Positions 18,651-29,066 of a stretch of DNA of 64,000 nt are shown in pieces. Position numbers and translations under genes: made by a program. Numbering within the stretch: position 1 is the stretch's first letter; each line of letters begins with the position of its first letter. Source of the stretch: Anaerolineales bacterium (GTDB lineage: Bacteria > Chloroflexota > Anaerolineae > 4572-78 > J111); NCBI GenBank assembly GCA_020634855.1, contig JACKAU010000002.1, positions 682,001 through 746,000 on the forward strand. Direction: 5' to 3'. The notes below the pieces were generated by a model. It searched no databases and was not told the origin of the DNA. It worked only from the letters and a program-made list of their open reading frames with translations.

Positions 18651-19280
18651 TTAGCCTTTTACGGCCTCACGGATGATGATCAAACCGTTTTTACCGCCGG
18701 GAATAGCCCCTCTGATGGCAATTAAATTTTTATCGGAGTCAACTAAAGCCACCTTCAAGTTTTGCACAGTGACTTGGCTGTTCCCCATTCGACCCGCCAT
18801 TCGGACGCCCTTAAAGACACGGCCGGGGGTTGAACCGGCCCCAACGGAACCGGGAGCACGCCATCGGTCAGACTGACCGTGAGTTTTGGGACCACCGTTA
18901 AAATTATGTCGCTTGACGACGCCAGCAAATCCTTTACCTTTGCTCACCCCGGTCACATCTACTTTGTCTCCAACGCTAAAAACAGATACGTCTATTTTTT
19001 GACCCTCTTCGTAGGCTTCCGGGTCCGCTACTTGGAATTCTCGCAAATATTTTACGGCGGGGGCTCCTGATTTTTTCAGGTGGCCGACCATCGGCTTATT
19101 CAAGCTCTTTTCGAAGACATCACCAAAACCGAGTTGGATAGCATCATACCCATCTCGATCTTTGGTTTTCTTTTGTGTAATAAAACATGGCCCAGCTTCA
19201 ACGATGGTTACAGGTACCGCTACACCATTTTCGTCAAAAATCTGGGTCATACCTAATTTTTTGCCCAGGATTCCCTTCAT
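18651..19280 (-). CDS. rplC: 50S ribosomal protein L3
   Basis: L3 is an early-assembling protein near the peptidyl-transferase centre. The 209 residues include MKGILGKKLGMTQIFDENG, the methylatable-glutamine region GPKTHGQSDRWRAPGSVG and RVFKGVRMAGRMGNSQVT. It follows rpsJ after about 140 bp, the largest gap inside the S10 part of the cluster. Confidence 0.98.
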   Translation of the reverse strand: MKGILGKKLGMTQIFDENGVAVPVTIVEAGPCFITQKKTKDRDGYDAIQLGFGDVFEKSLNKPMVGHLKKSGAPAVKYLREFQVADPEAYEEGQKIDVSVFSVGDKVDVTGVSKGKGFAGVVKRHNFNGGPKTHGQSDRWRAPGSVGAGSTPGRVFKGVRMAGRMGNSQVTVQNLKVALVDSDKNLIAIRGAIPGGKNGLIIIREAVKG

Positions 19281-19421
19281 TGCGCTTCGGGGTCAGGAAC
19301 TGTAGATATTTAACCGATTATTTATCGGCCAATATCCCATCATTCCTCATAACCCTTTCCCCTTTCCTATTGTTTTATCAAATCGCTACTAACAACAGTA
19401 TACATTGGCCTAATTGAGGTA

Positions 19422-19727
19422 CTACTTAATCTCTACATCCACGCCAGCCGGCAAATTGAGCCGAACCAAAGCGTCAATCGTTTTAGATTTAGGATCGACC
19501 ACGTCAATTAGGCGTTTGTGGGTGCGAATTTCAAACTGCTCTCGCGAATCCTTATCGATAAAGGGTGAGCGCAGCACTGTGAATTTCTCGATTTTGGTGG
19601 GTAGCGGGACAGGCCCAACAATCATAGCCCCGGTTCGCTCAGCCGTATCAACAATTTGACGGACTGATTGATCTAACACCCGATGATCGTATGCTTTCAA
19701 GCGAATTCTTATTCTGTTCTTAGCCAT
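19422..19727 (-). CDS. rpsJ: 30S ribosomal protein S10 (NusE)
   Basis: S10 also acts as the antitermination factor NusE. The sequence from the ATG at 19727 gives 101 residues beginning [20 protein letters not shown], with [19 protein letters not shown] and the C-terminal [14 protein letters not shown] sits five bases upstream of this ATG, so it is preferred to an ATG at 19748. It follows tuf by 66 bp. Confidence 0.97.
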   Translation of the reverse strand: MAKNRIRIRLKAYDHRVLDQSVRQIVDTAERTGAMIVGPVPLPTKIEKFTVLRSPFIDKDSREQFEIRTHKRLIDVVDPKSKTIDALVRLNLPAGVDVEIK

Positions 19728-19793
19728 ATTTGCTCCATCAAATGTCAAATTTGTAGTGCGTGTTGTAACCTGTCAAGCACCCACCAAACATTT

Positions 19794-20990
19794 TTACTCG
19801 ATGATTTTGGTAATAACACCAGCGCCAACCGTTCGCCCACCTTCTCGAATGGCGAACTTCGACCCGTCTTCCAACGCCACCGGCACTATCAACTGCACCG
19901 TCAACTCCACGTTGTCTCCCGGCATCACCATCTCCACCCCGTCCGGTAACTGTACCGCGCCCGTCACATCCATCGTCCGGATGTAGAACTGCGGCCGGTA
20001 GCCTTTGAAGAACGGCGTGTGCCGTCCCCCTTCTTCTTTCTTCAACACATACACTTGCGTCACAAACGTCGTGTGCGGCGTGATGCTCTTCGGCTTGGCT
20101 AACACCTGCCCTCGTTCAATCTCATCCCGGTTGATACCGCGCAGCAGCACCCCGACGTTGTCCCCGGCTACCCCTTCATCCAGGATTTTTCGGAACATCT
20201 CCACGCCCGTCACGACCACTTTCCGCGTGTCCTTCAACCCCACAATCTCGATCTCTTCGTTCACTTTCACTTTGCCGCGCTCTACCCGTCCGGTCGCTAC
20301 CGTGCCCCGCCCTTTGATGCTGAACACGTCTTCCACCGGCATCAGGAACGGCTTGTCCACTTCCCGTTCCGGCGTCGGAATATAACTGTCCACCGCCTCC
20401 ATCAAATCCAAGATCGGTTTGTAAGCCGGGTCACTCAGGTCTTTGTCCGCTTCCAAGGCCGCCAACGCGCTCCCTCGGATTATCGGAATCTCATCTCCCG
20501 GAAAGTCGTAGCTGCTCAACAGTTCTTGCAACTCCAACTCCACCAGTTCCAGCAGTTCTTCATCGTCCATCATATCCACTTTGTTCAAGAAGACCACCAT
20601 CGCTGGCACTTCCACCTGGCGCGCCAGCAAGATGTGTTCCCGCGTCTGCGGCATCGGTCCATCCGGCGCCGACACCACCAAAATCGCGCCATCCATCTGC
20701 GCTGCACCGGTGATCATATTCTTGATATAGTCGGCGTGACCGGGGCAGTCAACGTGAGCATAGTGCCGACTTTCGGTTTGGTACTCCACGTGAGCAATGG
20801 CGATGGTAATCCCCCGCGCTTTTTCTTCCGGGGCGTTGTCGATTTGTTCAAAGGCTCGGAAATCGGCAAAGCCTTTCAAGCTCAGGGTTTTGGTAATCGC
20901 CGCCGTCAACGTCGTTTTGCCGTGGTCCACGTGACCAATTGTCCCGATGTTGACGTGTGGTTTGTCTCGCTTAAATGTTGCTTTCCCCAT
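19794..20990 (-). CDS. tuf: Elongation factor Tu
   Basis: The 398-residue GTPase delivers aminoacyl-tRNA to the ribosome. G1 is GHVDHGKTT (19-27), switch I contains [10 protein letters not shown]3 is [12 protein letters not shown] and G4 is NKVD; domains 2 and 3 follow with normal lengths. It sits between fusA and rpsJ. Its codon use differs visibly from its neighbours: most of the gene (about codons 20-380) uses G- or C-ending codons such as GTG, CGG, ACG and CCG, whereas fusA and the ribosomal genes are richer in A/T-ending ones. A candidate promoter lies about 110 bp upstream. Confidence 0.99.
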   Translation of the reverse strand: MGKATFKRDKPHVNIGTIGHVDHGKTTLTAAITKTLSLKGFADFRAFEQIDNAPEEKARGITIAIAHVEYQTESRHYAHVDCPGHADYIKNMITGAAQMDGAILVVSAPDGPMPQTREHILLARQVEVPAMVVFLNKVDMMDDEELLELVELELQELLSSYDFPGDEIPIIRGSALAALEADKDLSDPAYKPILDLMEAVDSYIPTPEREVDKPFLMPVEDVFSIKGRGTVATGRVERGKVKVNEEIEIVGLKDTRKVVVTGVEMFRKILDEGVAGDNVGVLLRGINRDEIERGQVLAKPKSITPHTTFVTQVYVLKKEEGGRHTPFFKGYRPQFYIRTMDVTGAVQLPDGVEMVMPGDNVELTVQLIVPVALEDGSKFAIREGGRTVGAGVITKIIE

Positions 20991-21095
20991 AGTTTAATCA
21001 AACTCCTTAGAACTTATTCTAGGCCGCGTAAGACCCCCATTTCACCCTTAATCTTCTTTAACCGGGCTTAATACGGTTAAGGCAAAAACCATTTA

Positions 21096-21123
21096 AGTAT
21101 AAGGATAAGAAGGATTTACGCAA
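21096..21123 (-). promoter_or_regulatory. Candidate sigma-70 promoter for tuf
   Basis: On the minus strand TTGCGT (21123-21118) and TATACT (21101-21096) are separated by 16 bp, in the 160-bp gap between fusA and tuf. This would allow tuf and the S10 genes to be made in excess of fusA. It is assigned by consensus match only. Confidence 0.55.
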
Positions 21124-21150
21124 ATTTAATTCAATAATATCCAAAAACCC

Positions 21151-23229
21151 TTACGAACCACTTCCCGAAATAATTTTCTCTTTCAGAGAGTCGGACACCG
21201 GCTCGTAATGATCAAACTCCATCGTAAAGGTTGCTCGTCCCTGAGTAGCAGAGCGAAGCGAGGTAGCATATCCAAACATTTCAGACAGCGGAACCATCGA
21301 TTTAATGGCGGTTACACCACCCGTACGAGGCTCCATACCCTCAATTTGGCCACGCCGGGAAGATAAGTCACCCATCACATCCCCCATAAACTCTTCGGGA
21401 CAGGTCACTTCCACCTTCATAACCGGCTCTAACAACACCGGTTTACCCTTTTGCATGGCTTCTTTAAAGCCCATTGACCCGGCAATTTTGAAGGCCATCT
21501 CCGACGAGTCCACTTCGTGGTATGAGCCGTCAACCAAGGTAACTTTGATATCGACGACCGGATATCCGGCTAAAACACCCGTCGACAGCGCCTCTTTTAC
21601 ACCGGCTTCAACAGCCGGAATGTACTCTCTGGGAATAGCGCCCCCAACAATTTTGCTTTCGAATTCAAAGCCTTTACCTTTATCCAACGGCTCAACTTCC
21701 AGGTGAACATCGCCAAATTGACCACGGCCACCCGATTGTCGGACAAATCGCCCTTGAGCTTTGGCTGGCTGGCTAATGGTTTCCCGATAAGCCACTTGCG
21801 GCCGTCCAACGTTGGCCTCCACCTTAAATTCGCGCTTCATGCGGTCAACCAAAACCTCCAGATGCAACTCGCCCATCCCGGAGACTTGGGTTTGACCGGT
21901 ATTTTCGTCTGTCTTAACTTGGAAGGTAGGATCTTCTTCAGCCAACTTTTGCAGAGCGATAGACAATTTATCTTCGTCAGCTTTCGTTTTTGGCTCAATC
22001 GCCAAACTGATAACCGGTTCGGGGAATTTAATCGTTTCCATCACAACCGGGCGATTAGTATCAGACAGCGTTTCTCCGGTAAAGGTTTGCTTCAACCCAA
22101 CAACAGCGGCAATATCCCCGGCAAAAACAGCCTTGATCTCTTCCCGACTGTTAGCGTGCATTTGAAGCAAACGGCCAATTCGTTCTTTCCTTCGCTTAGA
22201 AGTATTCAGCACTGACGAACCGGCTTCCAAAACACCGGAGTAAACCCGAATATAGGTCAGACGTCCAACAAAAGGATCGGTTACAATTTTGAAAGCCAGC
22301 GCCACAAACGGATCCGACTCATCGGCAAAGACGGTAATTTCGCTGTCGTTGTCGGGATTTGTCCCAATCTTCGGAGGAATATCTTTAGGAGAAGGCAGAT
22401 AATTAACCACACCATCCAGCAAACGTTGGACGCCTTTGTTTTTCAAAGCCGATCCGCACAATACCGGGACGATATTACCCGCCAGTGTCGCCATTCGCAG
22501 TGCATGGATAAGTTCATCGACGGTAATCTCTTCACCCTCTAAAAACTTTTCCGTCAGGCGATCATCCGACTCAGCCACTTTTTCTACCATTTGCTCGTGC
22601 AGCAGTTGCGCTTCCTCAAGCAAATCGTCGGGAACCGGTTTAGCTTCAGATTTAGTACCCAAATCATCCAAATAATAAACCGCTTCCATCCTAATCAGGT
22701 CGATCACACCCCTGAAGTTATTTTCCGCCCCAATCGGCATTTGAATAGGAACCGGATTCGCCTTTAGTCGATCAGCAATCATTGACACACAACGATCAAA
22801 ATCGGCTCCGGTGCGATCCATTTTATTGACAAAGCAAATTCGGGGAACGTTAAAAAGGTCGGCTTGTCGCCAAACCGTTTCTGATTGCGGTTCAACGCCG
22901 GCGACGGCATCAAAAACAACGATTCCCCCGTCCAAAACGCGCAGAGATCGTTGAACTTCAGCGGTGAAGTCAATGTGACCAGGTGTATCGATAATATTAA
23001 TTTGGTGATTGTCCCAGGTACAAGTCGTCGCAGCCGAGGTAATGGTAATACCCCGCTCCTGCTCTTGCTCCATCCAGTCCATTGTAGCTGCGCCGTCATG
23101 CACTTCACCAATTCGGTGAATCTTCTGCGTATAAAACAGAATACGTTCGGTGACGGTGGTTTTACCAGCATCAATGTGAGCAATGATTCCTATGTTCCTG
23201 GTACGCTCAAGAGGAAAATTGCGTTTCAT
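21151..23229 (-). CDS. fusA: Elongation factor G
   Basis: EF-G is the translocase of elongation and acts with RRF in ribosome recycling. The 692 residues show G1 AHIDAGKTT (17-25), G2 region [12 protein letters not shown]3 DTPGHIDF and G4 NKMD. Domains II-V follow, with the domain IV tip region ([14 protein letters not shown]) and the C-terminal [28 protein letters not shown]. All diagnostic EF-G features are present. It follows rpsG by about 170 bp and precedes tuf. Confidence 0.98.
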   Translation of the reverse strand: MKRNFPLERTRNIGIIAHIDAGKTTVTERILFYTQKIHRIGEVHDGAATMDWMEQEQERGITITSAATTCTWDNHQINIIDTPGHIDFTAEVQRSLRVLDGGIVVFDAVAGVEPQSETVWRQADLFNVPRICFVNKMDRTGADFDRCVSMIADRLKANPVPIQMPIGAENNFRGVIDLIRMEAVYYLDDLGTKSEAKPVPDDLLEEAQLLHEQMVEKVAESDDRLTEKFLEGEEITVDELIHALRMATLAGNIVPVLCGSALKNKGVQRLLDGVVNYLPSPKDIPPKIGTNPDNDSEITVFADESDPFVALAFKIVTDPFVGRLTYIRVYSGVLEAGSSVLNTSKRRKERIGRLLQMHANSREEIKAVFAGDIAAVVGLKQTFTGETLSDTNRPVVMETIKFPEPVISLAIEPKTKADEDKLSIALQKLAEEDPTFQVKTDENTGQTQVSGMGELHLEVLVDRMKREFKVEANVGRPQVAYRETISQPAKAQGRFVRQSGGRGQFGDVHLEVEPLDKGKGFEFESKIVGGAIPREYIPAVEAGVKEALSTGVLAGYPVVDIKVTLVDGSYHEVDSSEMAFKIAGSMGFKEAMQKGKPVLLEPVMKVEVTCPEEFMGDVMGDLSSRRGQIEGMEPRTGGVTAIKSMVPLSEMFGYATSLRSATQGRATFTMEFDHYEPVSDSLKEKIISGSGS

Positions 23230-23401
23230 ACTTCACTCTCACAAAAACTCAAAACACTCAAAAATAACATTACATGAAAAGACCAAAACTCAATCATCGG
23301 GTTAAGAAGAGAAACGAATGCTAATAAGAGTTTTGGACTTTTAGCAACTTCACTATACCGCTGAGTACGCGCCCGCTAATACGCGCTAATTACCGCCTAA
23401 A

Positions 23402-23872
23402 TTACCAGCGATAGTGGGCAAAGGCTCGGTTGGCCTCGGCCATTCGGTGGGTATCTTCTTTCTTTTTGACCGTAGCACCCTGATTATTGAATGCGTCCAA
23501 AAATTCAGCCGCCAATTTTTCAGCCATCGACCGGCCGGAGCGAGCACGGGCGCTGTTAACCAGCCACCGAATAGCCAGACTCCGACGCCGCTCAGGCCGA
23601 ACCTCCATTGGAATTTGGTAGGTAGCCCCACCAACCCGCCGAGGGCGAACTTCTATCATTGGCGTCGCGTTTTTCATCGCCTGCTCAAAAACTTCGATAC
23701 CGGGCTTCTTACTACGCTCTCCGGCAATATCTAAAGCATCGTAAAATATAGAAAATGCCAACGTCTTCTTCCCATCCTTCATCAAACTATTGACAAAGCT
23801 GGTCACCATGACGCTGTTATATTTGCCGTCCGGCTCAATATGCCGTTTGGGAGCTCTATTTCTTCTAGCCAT
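23402..23872 (-). CDS. rpsG: 30S ribosomal protein S7
   Basis: S7 is the primary binder of the 16S 3' domain and the str-operon autorepressor in E. coli. The 156 residues include [53 protein letters not shown] and the C-terminal [18 protein letters not shown]. It follows rpsL after about 88 bp. Confidence 0.98.
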   Translation of the reverse strand: MARRNRAPKRHIEPDGKYNSVMVTSFVNSLMKDGKKTLAFSIFYDALDIAGERSKKPGIEVFEQAMKNATPMIEVRPRRVGGATYQIPMEVRPERRRSLAIRWLVNSARARSGRSMAEKLAAEFLDAFNNQGATVKKKEDTHRMAEANRAFAHYRW

Positions 23873-23960
23873 ATTTCTATTATTCCTAGACGAAAATTAT
23901 TTTGTTCTCTCTTAAATCAACGAGAGAATCTAAAGTCAATACAATTAATAGCCTTAGGTC

Positions 23961-24377
23961 TTAGCCTTTGGGCCGCTTAGTCCCATACTTAGACCGACCT
24001 CTGCGTTTCTTATCCACGCCCGTCGAATCTAACGCCCCGCGAACAATGTGGTAACGCACACCCGGCAGGTCTTTAACCCGCCCGCCGCGAACCAACACCA
24101 CTGAGTGTTCCTGCAGGTTATGCCCTTCACCCGGAATATAGGCCGAAACCTCAATCCCATTGGTCAGACGAACCCGGGCCACTTTCCGCAGTGCGGAGTT
24201 AGGCTTCTTAGGAGTCATAGTTCTCACCTGCGTACAAACCCCTCGTTTTTGAGGAGAACCACTATTGGGCTGCATCCTACCCTTGAGCGCATTGTACGTA
24301 AAGCGTAGCGCCGGCGCTTTGGTCTTTGACTTTCTACTTTTTCGCCCTTTTCGTACAAGTTGATTAATTGTCGGCAA
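23961..24377 (-). CDS. rpsL: 30S ribosomal protein S12
   Basis: S12 is a decoding-centre protein. The 138 residues contain [17 protein letters not shown] (the streptomycin-site lysine, about residue 58, is present) and [28 protein letters not shown]. About 13 extra residues between APAL and SPQKRGVCT (about 25-40) match the insertion known in Gram-positive-type S12 and absent from proteobacteria. It is the first gene of the str segment, behind its own strong promoter and a structured leader. Confidence 0.98.
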   Translation of the reverse strand: MPTINQLVRKGRKSRKSKTKAPALRFTYNALKGRMQPNSGSPQKRGVCTQVRTMTPKKPNSALRKVARVRLTNGIEVSAYIPGEGHNLQEHSVVLVRGGRVKDLPGVRYHIVRGALDSTGVDKKRRGRSKYGTKRPKG

Positions 24378-24432
24378 GGATTCTCTCCTGTAGTCTAAAA
24401 CAATAAACTTTTTGACACCCTTTAGGCAGTAG

Positions 24433-24470
24433 ACAAGGCCACCGAATAGGCATCATTTCGGTGGCCTTGT
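24433..24470 (-). promoter_or_regulatory. Long stem-loop in the rpsL leader
   Basis: A perfect 14-bp stem (ACAAGGCCACCGAA with TTCGGTGGCCTTGT, 10-nt loop) lies between the rpsL promoter and the rpsL start. On the transcribed minus strand it is followed by CTACTGCC, not by a T run, so it is not a typical terminator. A second, weaker pairing (CGGGA / TCCCG) occurs upstream in the same leader. It may be a protein-binding or processing site for str-operon control, which is inference. Confidence 0.6.
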
Positions 24471-24555
24471 AATTTATCCGAATGTATTCCGTGGGCCGGG
24501 AGGCTACTCTCTAGGCGCTTTTCCCGTTAACAGTGTTACCCACACACAAAAAGGT

Positions 24556-24584
24556 AGTATAACACAATCCTAAGGTGTTGTCAA
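24556..24584 (-). promoter_or_regulatory. Strong sigma-70-type promoter for the str-S10-spc-alpha operon
   Basis: On the minus strand TTGACA (24584-24579) is followed, after exactly 17 bp, by TATACT (24561-24556). The predicted transcription start near 24549 gives a leader of about 170 nt before rpsL. It lies just downstream of the rpoB stop codon, so rpsL and rpoB can be transcribed separately. Confidence 0.8.
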
Positions 24585-24627
24585 ACCCTATCTAACTTTC
24601 TACATACAAAGCCAGAAAAGTATTCTG

Positions 24628-27600
24628 TTAACGCGCCCCGCCGGGAATACCTAACCCTAAGCCCAGTTTGGGCAACCGTTCCCGCTGATCTTCTTTCCCA
24701 AAGGTCATCTTTTCATCACTTTCAGAAATAACCTCTACCGACAGCCCCAGAGATTGCAACTCTTTGACCAACACGCGGAAGCTCTCAGGCAACCCAGGGT
24801 CTTGAATAGGTTCACCTTTGACAATCGCTTCGTAGGTTTTAACCCGGCCAACCACATCATCGCTCTTAACGGTAAGCATTTCTTGCAGCGTGTGGGCCGC
24901 GCCATAAGCTTCGAGCGCCCAAACCTCCATCTCACCAAAGCGCTGACCACCAAACTGCGCCTTACCACCGAGCGGTTGCTGTGTCACTAAACTGTAAGGC
25001 CCGGTAGAACGCGCGTGAACTTTATCTTCAACCAGGTGGGCTAGCTTAAGCATGTTGATAATCCCCACCGTTACCGGCTGGTCAAACGGTTCCCCGGTTT
25101 TGCCATCATACAGCATTACTTTGCCGGTTGTCGGCATAGGCAGCCGTAACTCTCTGGAGACTTTCAGCGCAACGGAATCAACTTCTTGATCGGTTAGCTC
25201 ATCAATATTCAGATCGATCAGGGTTTCTGAGGTTCGAGTATCAACCCGAAACTCCAGCATCTCCTGCATAGCGCGTAACCATTCTCGCAGACACGCCAAC
25301 CGAACTGCCTGGCGAGCCTTCAAGCCGACCTCACGCGGACGCCGCTGACCTTCAAAAGCCAGCAAAAATTCCGGGTCATAGCCTTTTTCTCGCAGCCATT
25401 CGGCCAACACAACTCGGCGAACATAAATTGGATCGATCGCCAGTCGTTCTTCGTCAAAACTAGCGCCCATTTCACTTAACCACTCAATCAGATAGAGTGT
25501 CCGCGCTTCGTTGTCATCTATCAGTTCATCTTCTTCAAACCCTTGTTCCGTCACCCAGTTCCAGGTTCTGTCCGAAATGCGATCCCAGGCATAATCTATC
25601 AACCACGCCCGAGCCAGTTCAGCCGCAATTTCATCTTCTTCAGCGCCGTCGAACACAGATGTAACCGCTCGAAAACCCAGACGAGAGGCAGCCCAACCCA
25701 AGTGGGTCTCCAAAATCTGGCCGATGTTCATCCGAGCCGGAACACCCAACGGATTCAAAATAATTTGAACCGGCGTACCGTCCTCCAGGTAAGGCATATC
25801 CTCGATGGGGACCACTTTGGAGATGACGCCTTTGTTACCATGGCGCCCGGCCATCTTGTCGCCTTCCGTAATTTTGCGCCGCTGGGCAATCATCACCCGC
25901 ACCATGCGATCAACCCCGGTCGGCAAATCGCGATGCTCTTCGCGTGAGAACTCTTTGACATCAACCACAATACCTTTTTCACCGGGGGGCAAGCGCAAAC
26001 TGGAGTCCTTAACTTCTCGCGCCTTTTCACCAAAAATGGCGCGCAGCAATTTTTCTTCGGGAGTTAGCTCGGTTTCACCTTTGGGCGTAATCTTGCCTAC
26101 CAAAATGTCCGCCGGACCCACTTCAGCCCCTACCCGAATAACACCGGTTTCATCCAAATCTTTCAGCGCGTCTTCACCCACGTTAGGGATATCACGCGTA
26201 ATCTCTTCGGGACCAAGTTTGGTATCACGGGCCTCAATCTCATGCTTTTCGATATGGATCGATGTAAACTTATCCTGGCGCACCAGATCTTCGCTAACCA
26301 GAATCGCATCCTCGTAGTTACCGCCTTCCCAACTGATAAAGGCGCACAACACATTTTGCCCCAACGCCAATTCGCCCTGATCGGTCGAACTTGAGTCGGC
26401 CAACGTCTGGCCCTGTTCAACGATTTCTCCTTTGAAAACCACCGGCCGCTGATCGATACAAGTGGACTGGTTAGACCGGTTGAATTTTCTAAGAGTATAG
26501 GAAATGTCATCGCCGTCCTCATCACGGATGACCACTTCGCGGCCGGTGACTCGGACTACTTCACCGGGCCGTTCGGCCACCAGCACCTGACCGGAGTCGA
26601 CCGCGGCCTGTGGTTCCATCCCGGTCCCGACAACGGGCGCTTCCGGCCGAACCAACGGCACCGCCTGACGCTGCATGTTAGACCCCATCAACGCCCGGTT
26701 GGCGTCGTCATGCTCCAAGAAGGGAATCAGCGCCGCACTGATACCGACAATTTGTTTCGGTGAAACGTCCATGTAGTCAATCTTTTCAGGCGCCTCCAAG
26801 GCAAACGTCTGATTGTAGCGCACGCTGACCCGATCATCAATAAACTGCCAGTTATCGTCCAAATCGGCGTTGGCCTGAGCGATGATGTAGTCATCCTCAT
26901 CATCAGCCGATAAATAGATGATATTTTCTGTCACCTTCGCTTTAATAGCAATCGGATCTTCCAATTTGAGATCGACCACTTGAGCCGCTTTATCTTCATC
27001 TAGAAAAGTCCCCTTTTCAAACACGACTTCCCCTGTGGCCGGATTCTTGACATCGGCTCGTAAGGTTGTGTTCACCAACTGCTCAAGATCATCGGGATTG
27101 ACTTTGCTGAGTACCCGTCGATAAGGCGTTTCGATGAAGCCATACTCATTAACTCGGCTAAAAGCGGCCAGACGGCCGATCAAACCAATGTTCGGCCCTT
27201 CAGGCGTCTCAATCGGGCAAATCCGACCGTAGTGGCTGTGGTGCACGTCACGCACATCAAACCCGGCCCGCTCACGCCGCAGACCACCGGGCCCCAACGC
27301 ACTCAGGGTCCGCTTGTGGGTCAATTCCGCCAGCGGGTTGGTTTGATCCATAAATTGCGACAACTGGCTGCCGCCAAAGAACTCGCGAGTGGCAGCTACC
27401 ACCGGCCGAATGTTAATTAACGACATCGGCGAAAGCTGCTCAGGGTCGCGAATGGACATGCGCTCACGCACCACCCGTTCCATCCGCAGCAGACCAACCC
27501 GTAGTTGGTTTTGCAGCAGTTCGCCCACCGTTTTGACGCGGCGGTTACCCAGGTGATCGATATCATCCGGTCGAATCCGTCCATTGTTGATGTCGATCAT

Positions 27601-28575
27601 ACGGGCCACGACTTTTATCAAGTCCGTCGTGGTCAACGTCCGATCTTCAATCGGAATATCCAAACCCAACCGGCGGTTCATTTTATACCGCCCCACCTTA
27701 CTCAAATCATACCGGCGTGACGAGAACAGCAGCGACTGAAGGAAAGAAACCGCGTTGTCGATCGTCGGCGGGTCGCCGGGACGTAATTTCTTATAGAATT
27801 CAAGCAGCGCTTCATTGACATTTTTCGTCGGGTCTTTGTCGATGCTAGCCGGCAAGAATTGGTGTTCCGGGTCGTTATCGACCTCTTCAAATAGGTTGAG
27901 CAAATGCTCATCGGTCCCCAACCCCAACTCGACGCACACGCTCGGATCTTTCATGGCCGTTCTGAGCGTTTCTTCATCGAGATCGGCAATCTGAATCGCC
28001 CGCAGCAAAATCGAGACAGGTAACTTGCGCTTGCGATCGACCTTAACTGAAATCAAGTCACGCTTCGACGTTTCAAATTCGAGCCAAGCACCCCGGTTGG
28101 GGATGAGTTTGGCAAAGGCCAGCTCACGCCCGGTCGCCCGATCTTCTTCCACCGTAAAATAGACACCCGGTGAGCGAATCAGCTGAGAAACGACTACGCG
28201 CTCGGCCCCATTAATCACAAATGTCCCGTTTCTGGTCATCAACGGGAAATCGCCCATAAATACTTCCTGCTCCTGAATTTCGCCGGTTTCCTTATTAACT
28301 AACCGGACCTTGACCCAAAGCGGTGTCGCAAAAGTAATATCCCGTTCTCGACACTCTTTTTCATCATATTTAGGGTCATCAAATCGATAATCCAGAAAAT
28401 GCAGTTCCAAATTCTTGTTAAAACTTACAATGGGCGAAATTTCTTGCAACAGTTCAAACAACCCTTCGTCCCGAAAGGTTTCAAAGGACTGCAACTGAAC
28501 TTCGATGAGTTTGGGCAAACTCAAAATATCAGGGATACGAGCATAATTTTTGCGCGCAGACTTATTCTGAGACAT
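24628..28575 (-). CDS. rpoB: DNA-directed RNA polymerase subunit beta
   Basis: About 1,315 residues show all the beta-subunit signatures: the fork/rifampicin region [20 protein letters not shown] and [44 protein letters not shown], and the C-terminal clamp [26 protein letters not shown] segment of about 155 residues (about 992-1145) between [10 protein letters not shown] and [15 protein letters not shown] has no counterpart in compact beta subunits; it is rich in Trp, Glu and Arg helices. ATG at 28575 or TTG at 28578 could start it, with AAGGAG upstream. No rpoC follows; rpsL does. A promoter and a 380-nt leader precede it. Confidence 0.98.
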   Translation of the reverse strand: MSQNKSARKNYARIPDILSLPKLIEVQLQSFETFRDEGLFELLQEISPIVSFNKNLELHFLDYRFDDPKYDEKECRERDITFATPLWVKVRLVNKETGEIQEQEVFMGDFPLMTRNGTFVINGAERVVVSQLIRSPGVYFTVEEDRATGRELAFAKLIPNRGAWLEFETSKRDLISVKVDRKRKLPVSILLRAIQIADLDEETLRTAMKDPSVCVELGLGTDEHLLNLFEEVDNDPEHQFLPASIDKDPTKNVNEALLEFYKKLRPGDPPTIDNAVSFLQSLLFSSRRYDLSKVGRYKMNRRLGLDIPIEDRTLTTTDLIKVVARMIDINNGRIRPDDIDHLGNRRVKTVGELLQNQLRVGLLRMERVVRERMSIRDPEQLSPMSLINIRPVVAATREFFGGSQLSQFMDQTNPLAELTHKRTLSALGPGGLRRERAGFDVRDVHHSHYGRICPIETPEGPNIGLIGRLAAFSRVNEYGFIETPYRRVLSKVNPDDLEQLVNTTLRADVKNPATGEVVFEKGTFLDEDKAAQVVDLKLEDPIAIKAKVTENIIYLSADDEDDYIIAQANADLDDNWQFIDDRVSVRYNQTFALEAPEKIDYMDVSPKQIVGISAALIPFLEHDDANRALMGSNMQRQAVPLVRPEAPVVGTGMEPQAAVDSGQVLVAERPGEVVRVTGREVVIRDEDGDDISYTLRKFNRSNQSTCIDQRPVVFKGEIVEQGQTLADSSSTDQGELALGQNVLCAFISWEGGNYEDAILVSEDLVRQDKFTSIHIEKHEIEARDTKLGPEEITRDIPNVGEDALKDLDETGVIRVGAEVGPADILVGKITPKGETELTPEEKLLRAIFGEKAREVKDSSLRLPPGEKGIVVDVKEFSREEHRDLPTGVDRMVRVMIAQRRKITEGDKMAGRHGNKGVISKVVPIEDMPYLEDGTPVQIILNPLGVPARMNIGQILETHLGWAASRLGFRAVTSVFDGAEEDEIAAELARAWLIDYAWDRISDRTWNWVTEQGFEEDELIDDNEARTLYLIEWLSEMGASFDEERLAIDPIYVRRVVLAEWLREKGYDPEFLLAFEGQRRPREVGLKARQAVRLACLREWLRAMQEMLEFRVDTRTSETLIDLNIDELTDQEVDSVALKVSRELRLPMPTTGKVMLYDGKTGEPFDQPVTVGIINMLKLAHLVEDKVHARSTGPYSLVTQQPLGGKAQFGGQRFGEMEVWALEAYGAAHTLQEMLTVKSDDVVGRVKTYEAIVKGEPIQDPGLPESFRVLVKELQSLGLSVEVISESDEKMTFGKEDQRERLPKLGLGLGIPGGAR

Positions 28576-28957
28576 CAAAACTTAATCTCCTTAATAAATT
28601 CACCAATTAATACAGCTCTATAGAACCGCATTCTGTCTAAATATAGTTATTCAGACAGAGACCACTTTTACCACCTTCGCCAACGCAGCGTTCGAGGAAA
28701 ATCTGAAGGGGGTCCAAACATTAACTTGTCATTTGGAGAAAATGCAACGTGCAGTAGTATGCGCTTGGGCGCCCATTGCCCCGGCTTGCACCTTACATTT
28801 TACTAATAATATATGTGGAGAAAGGTAAACCTCTGATCTTAAATAGCACCTAAGCTTTGTTTACGTTACCACAACTTCGCTGCAAAAAGAGGTTAGTCAA
28901 ATTTTATAGAGGACCATCACCTCGCAATGGGGATGAAAATATTGGCCTATATTGCGA
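28576..28957 (-). other. Long structured 5' leader of rpoB
   Basis: From the predicted start near 28957 to the rpoB start codon there are about 380 nt without a convincing reading frame. On the minus strand it contains a hairpin at 28632-28659 (TCTGTCT / AGACAGA with extra internal pairing) and a GC-rich pairing around 28758-28785 (GGGCGCCC). No rplJ-rplL genes lie upstream, so an L10-type leader target is not expected at its usual place. The function is unknown. Confidence 0.5.
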
Positions 28958-28963
28958 ATGACT

Positions 28964-28993
28964 ATTCTACCTTAAAGCATACCTATTTGTCAA
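28964..28993 (-). promoter_or_regulatory. Sigma-70-type promoter for rpoB
   Basis: On the minus strand TTGACA (28993-28988) is followed after 18 bp by TAGAAT (28969-28964). It lies between hyuB and rpoB and is the only near-consensus site seen in that gap. Confidence 0.65.
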
Positions 28994-29066
28994 ACCCAAA
29001 TTCAAAATTTTAAGGTTGGGGGTTTTAAGGGGTTAAATTTCCAGGCGGAGGTTGTCCAAAATTGTA

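Noticed and set aside
24433..24470. The 14-bp stem after rpoB as its intrinsic terminator
   Set aside because: No T run follows on the minus strand, and it lies downstream of the rpsL promoter, so it is kept as a leader element instead.
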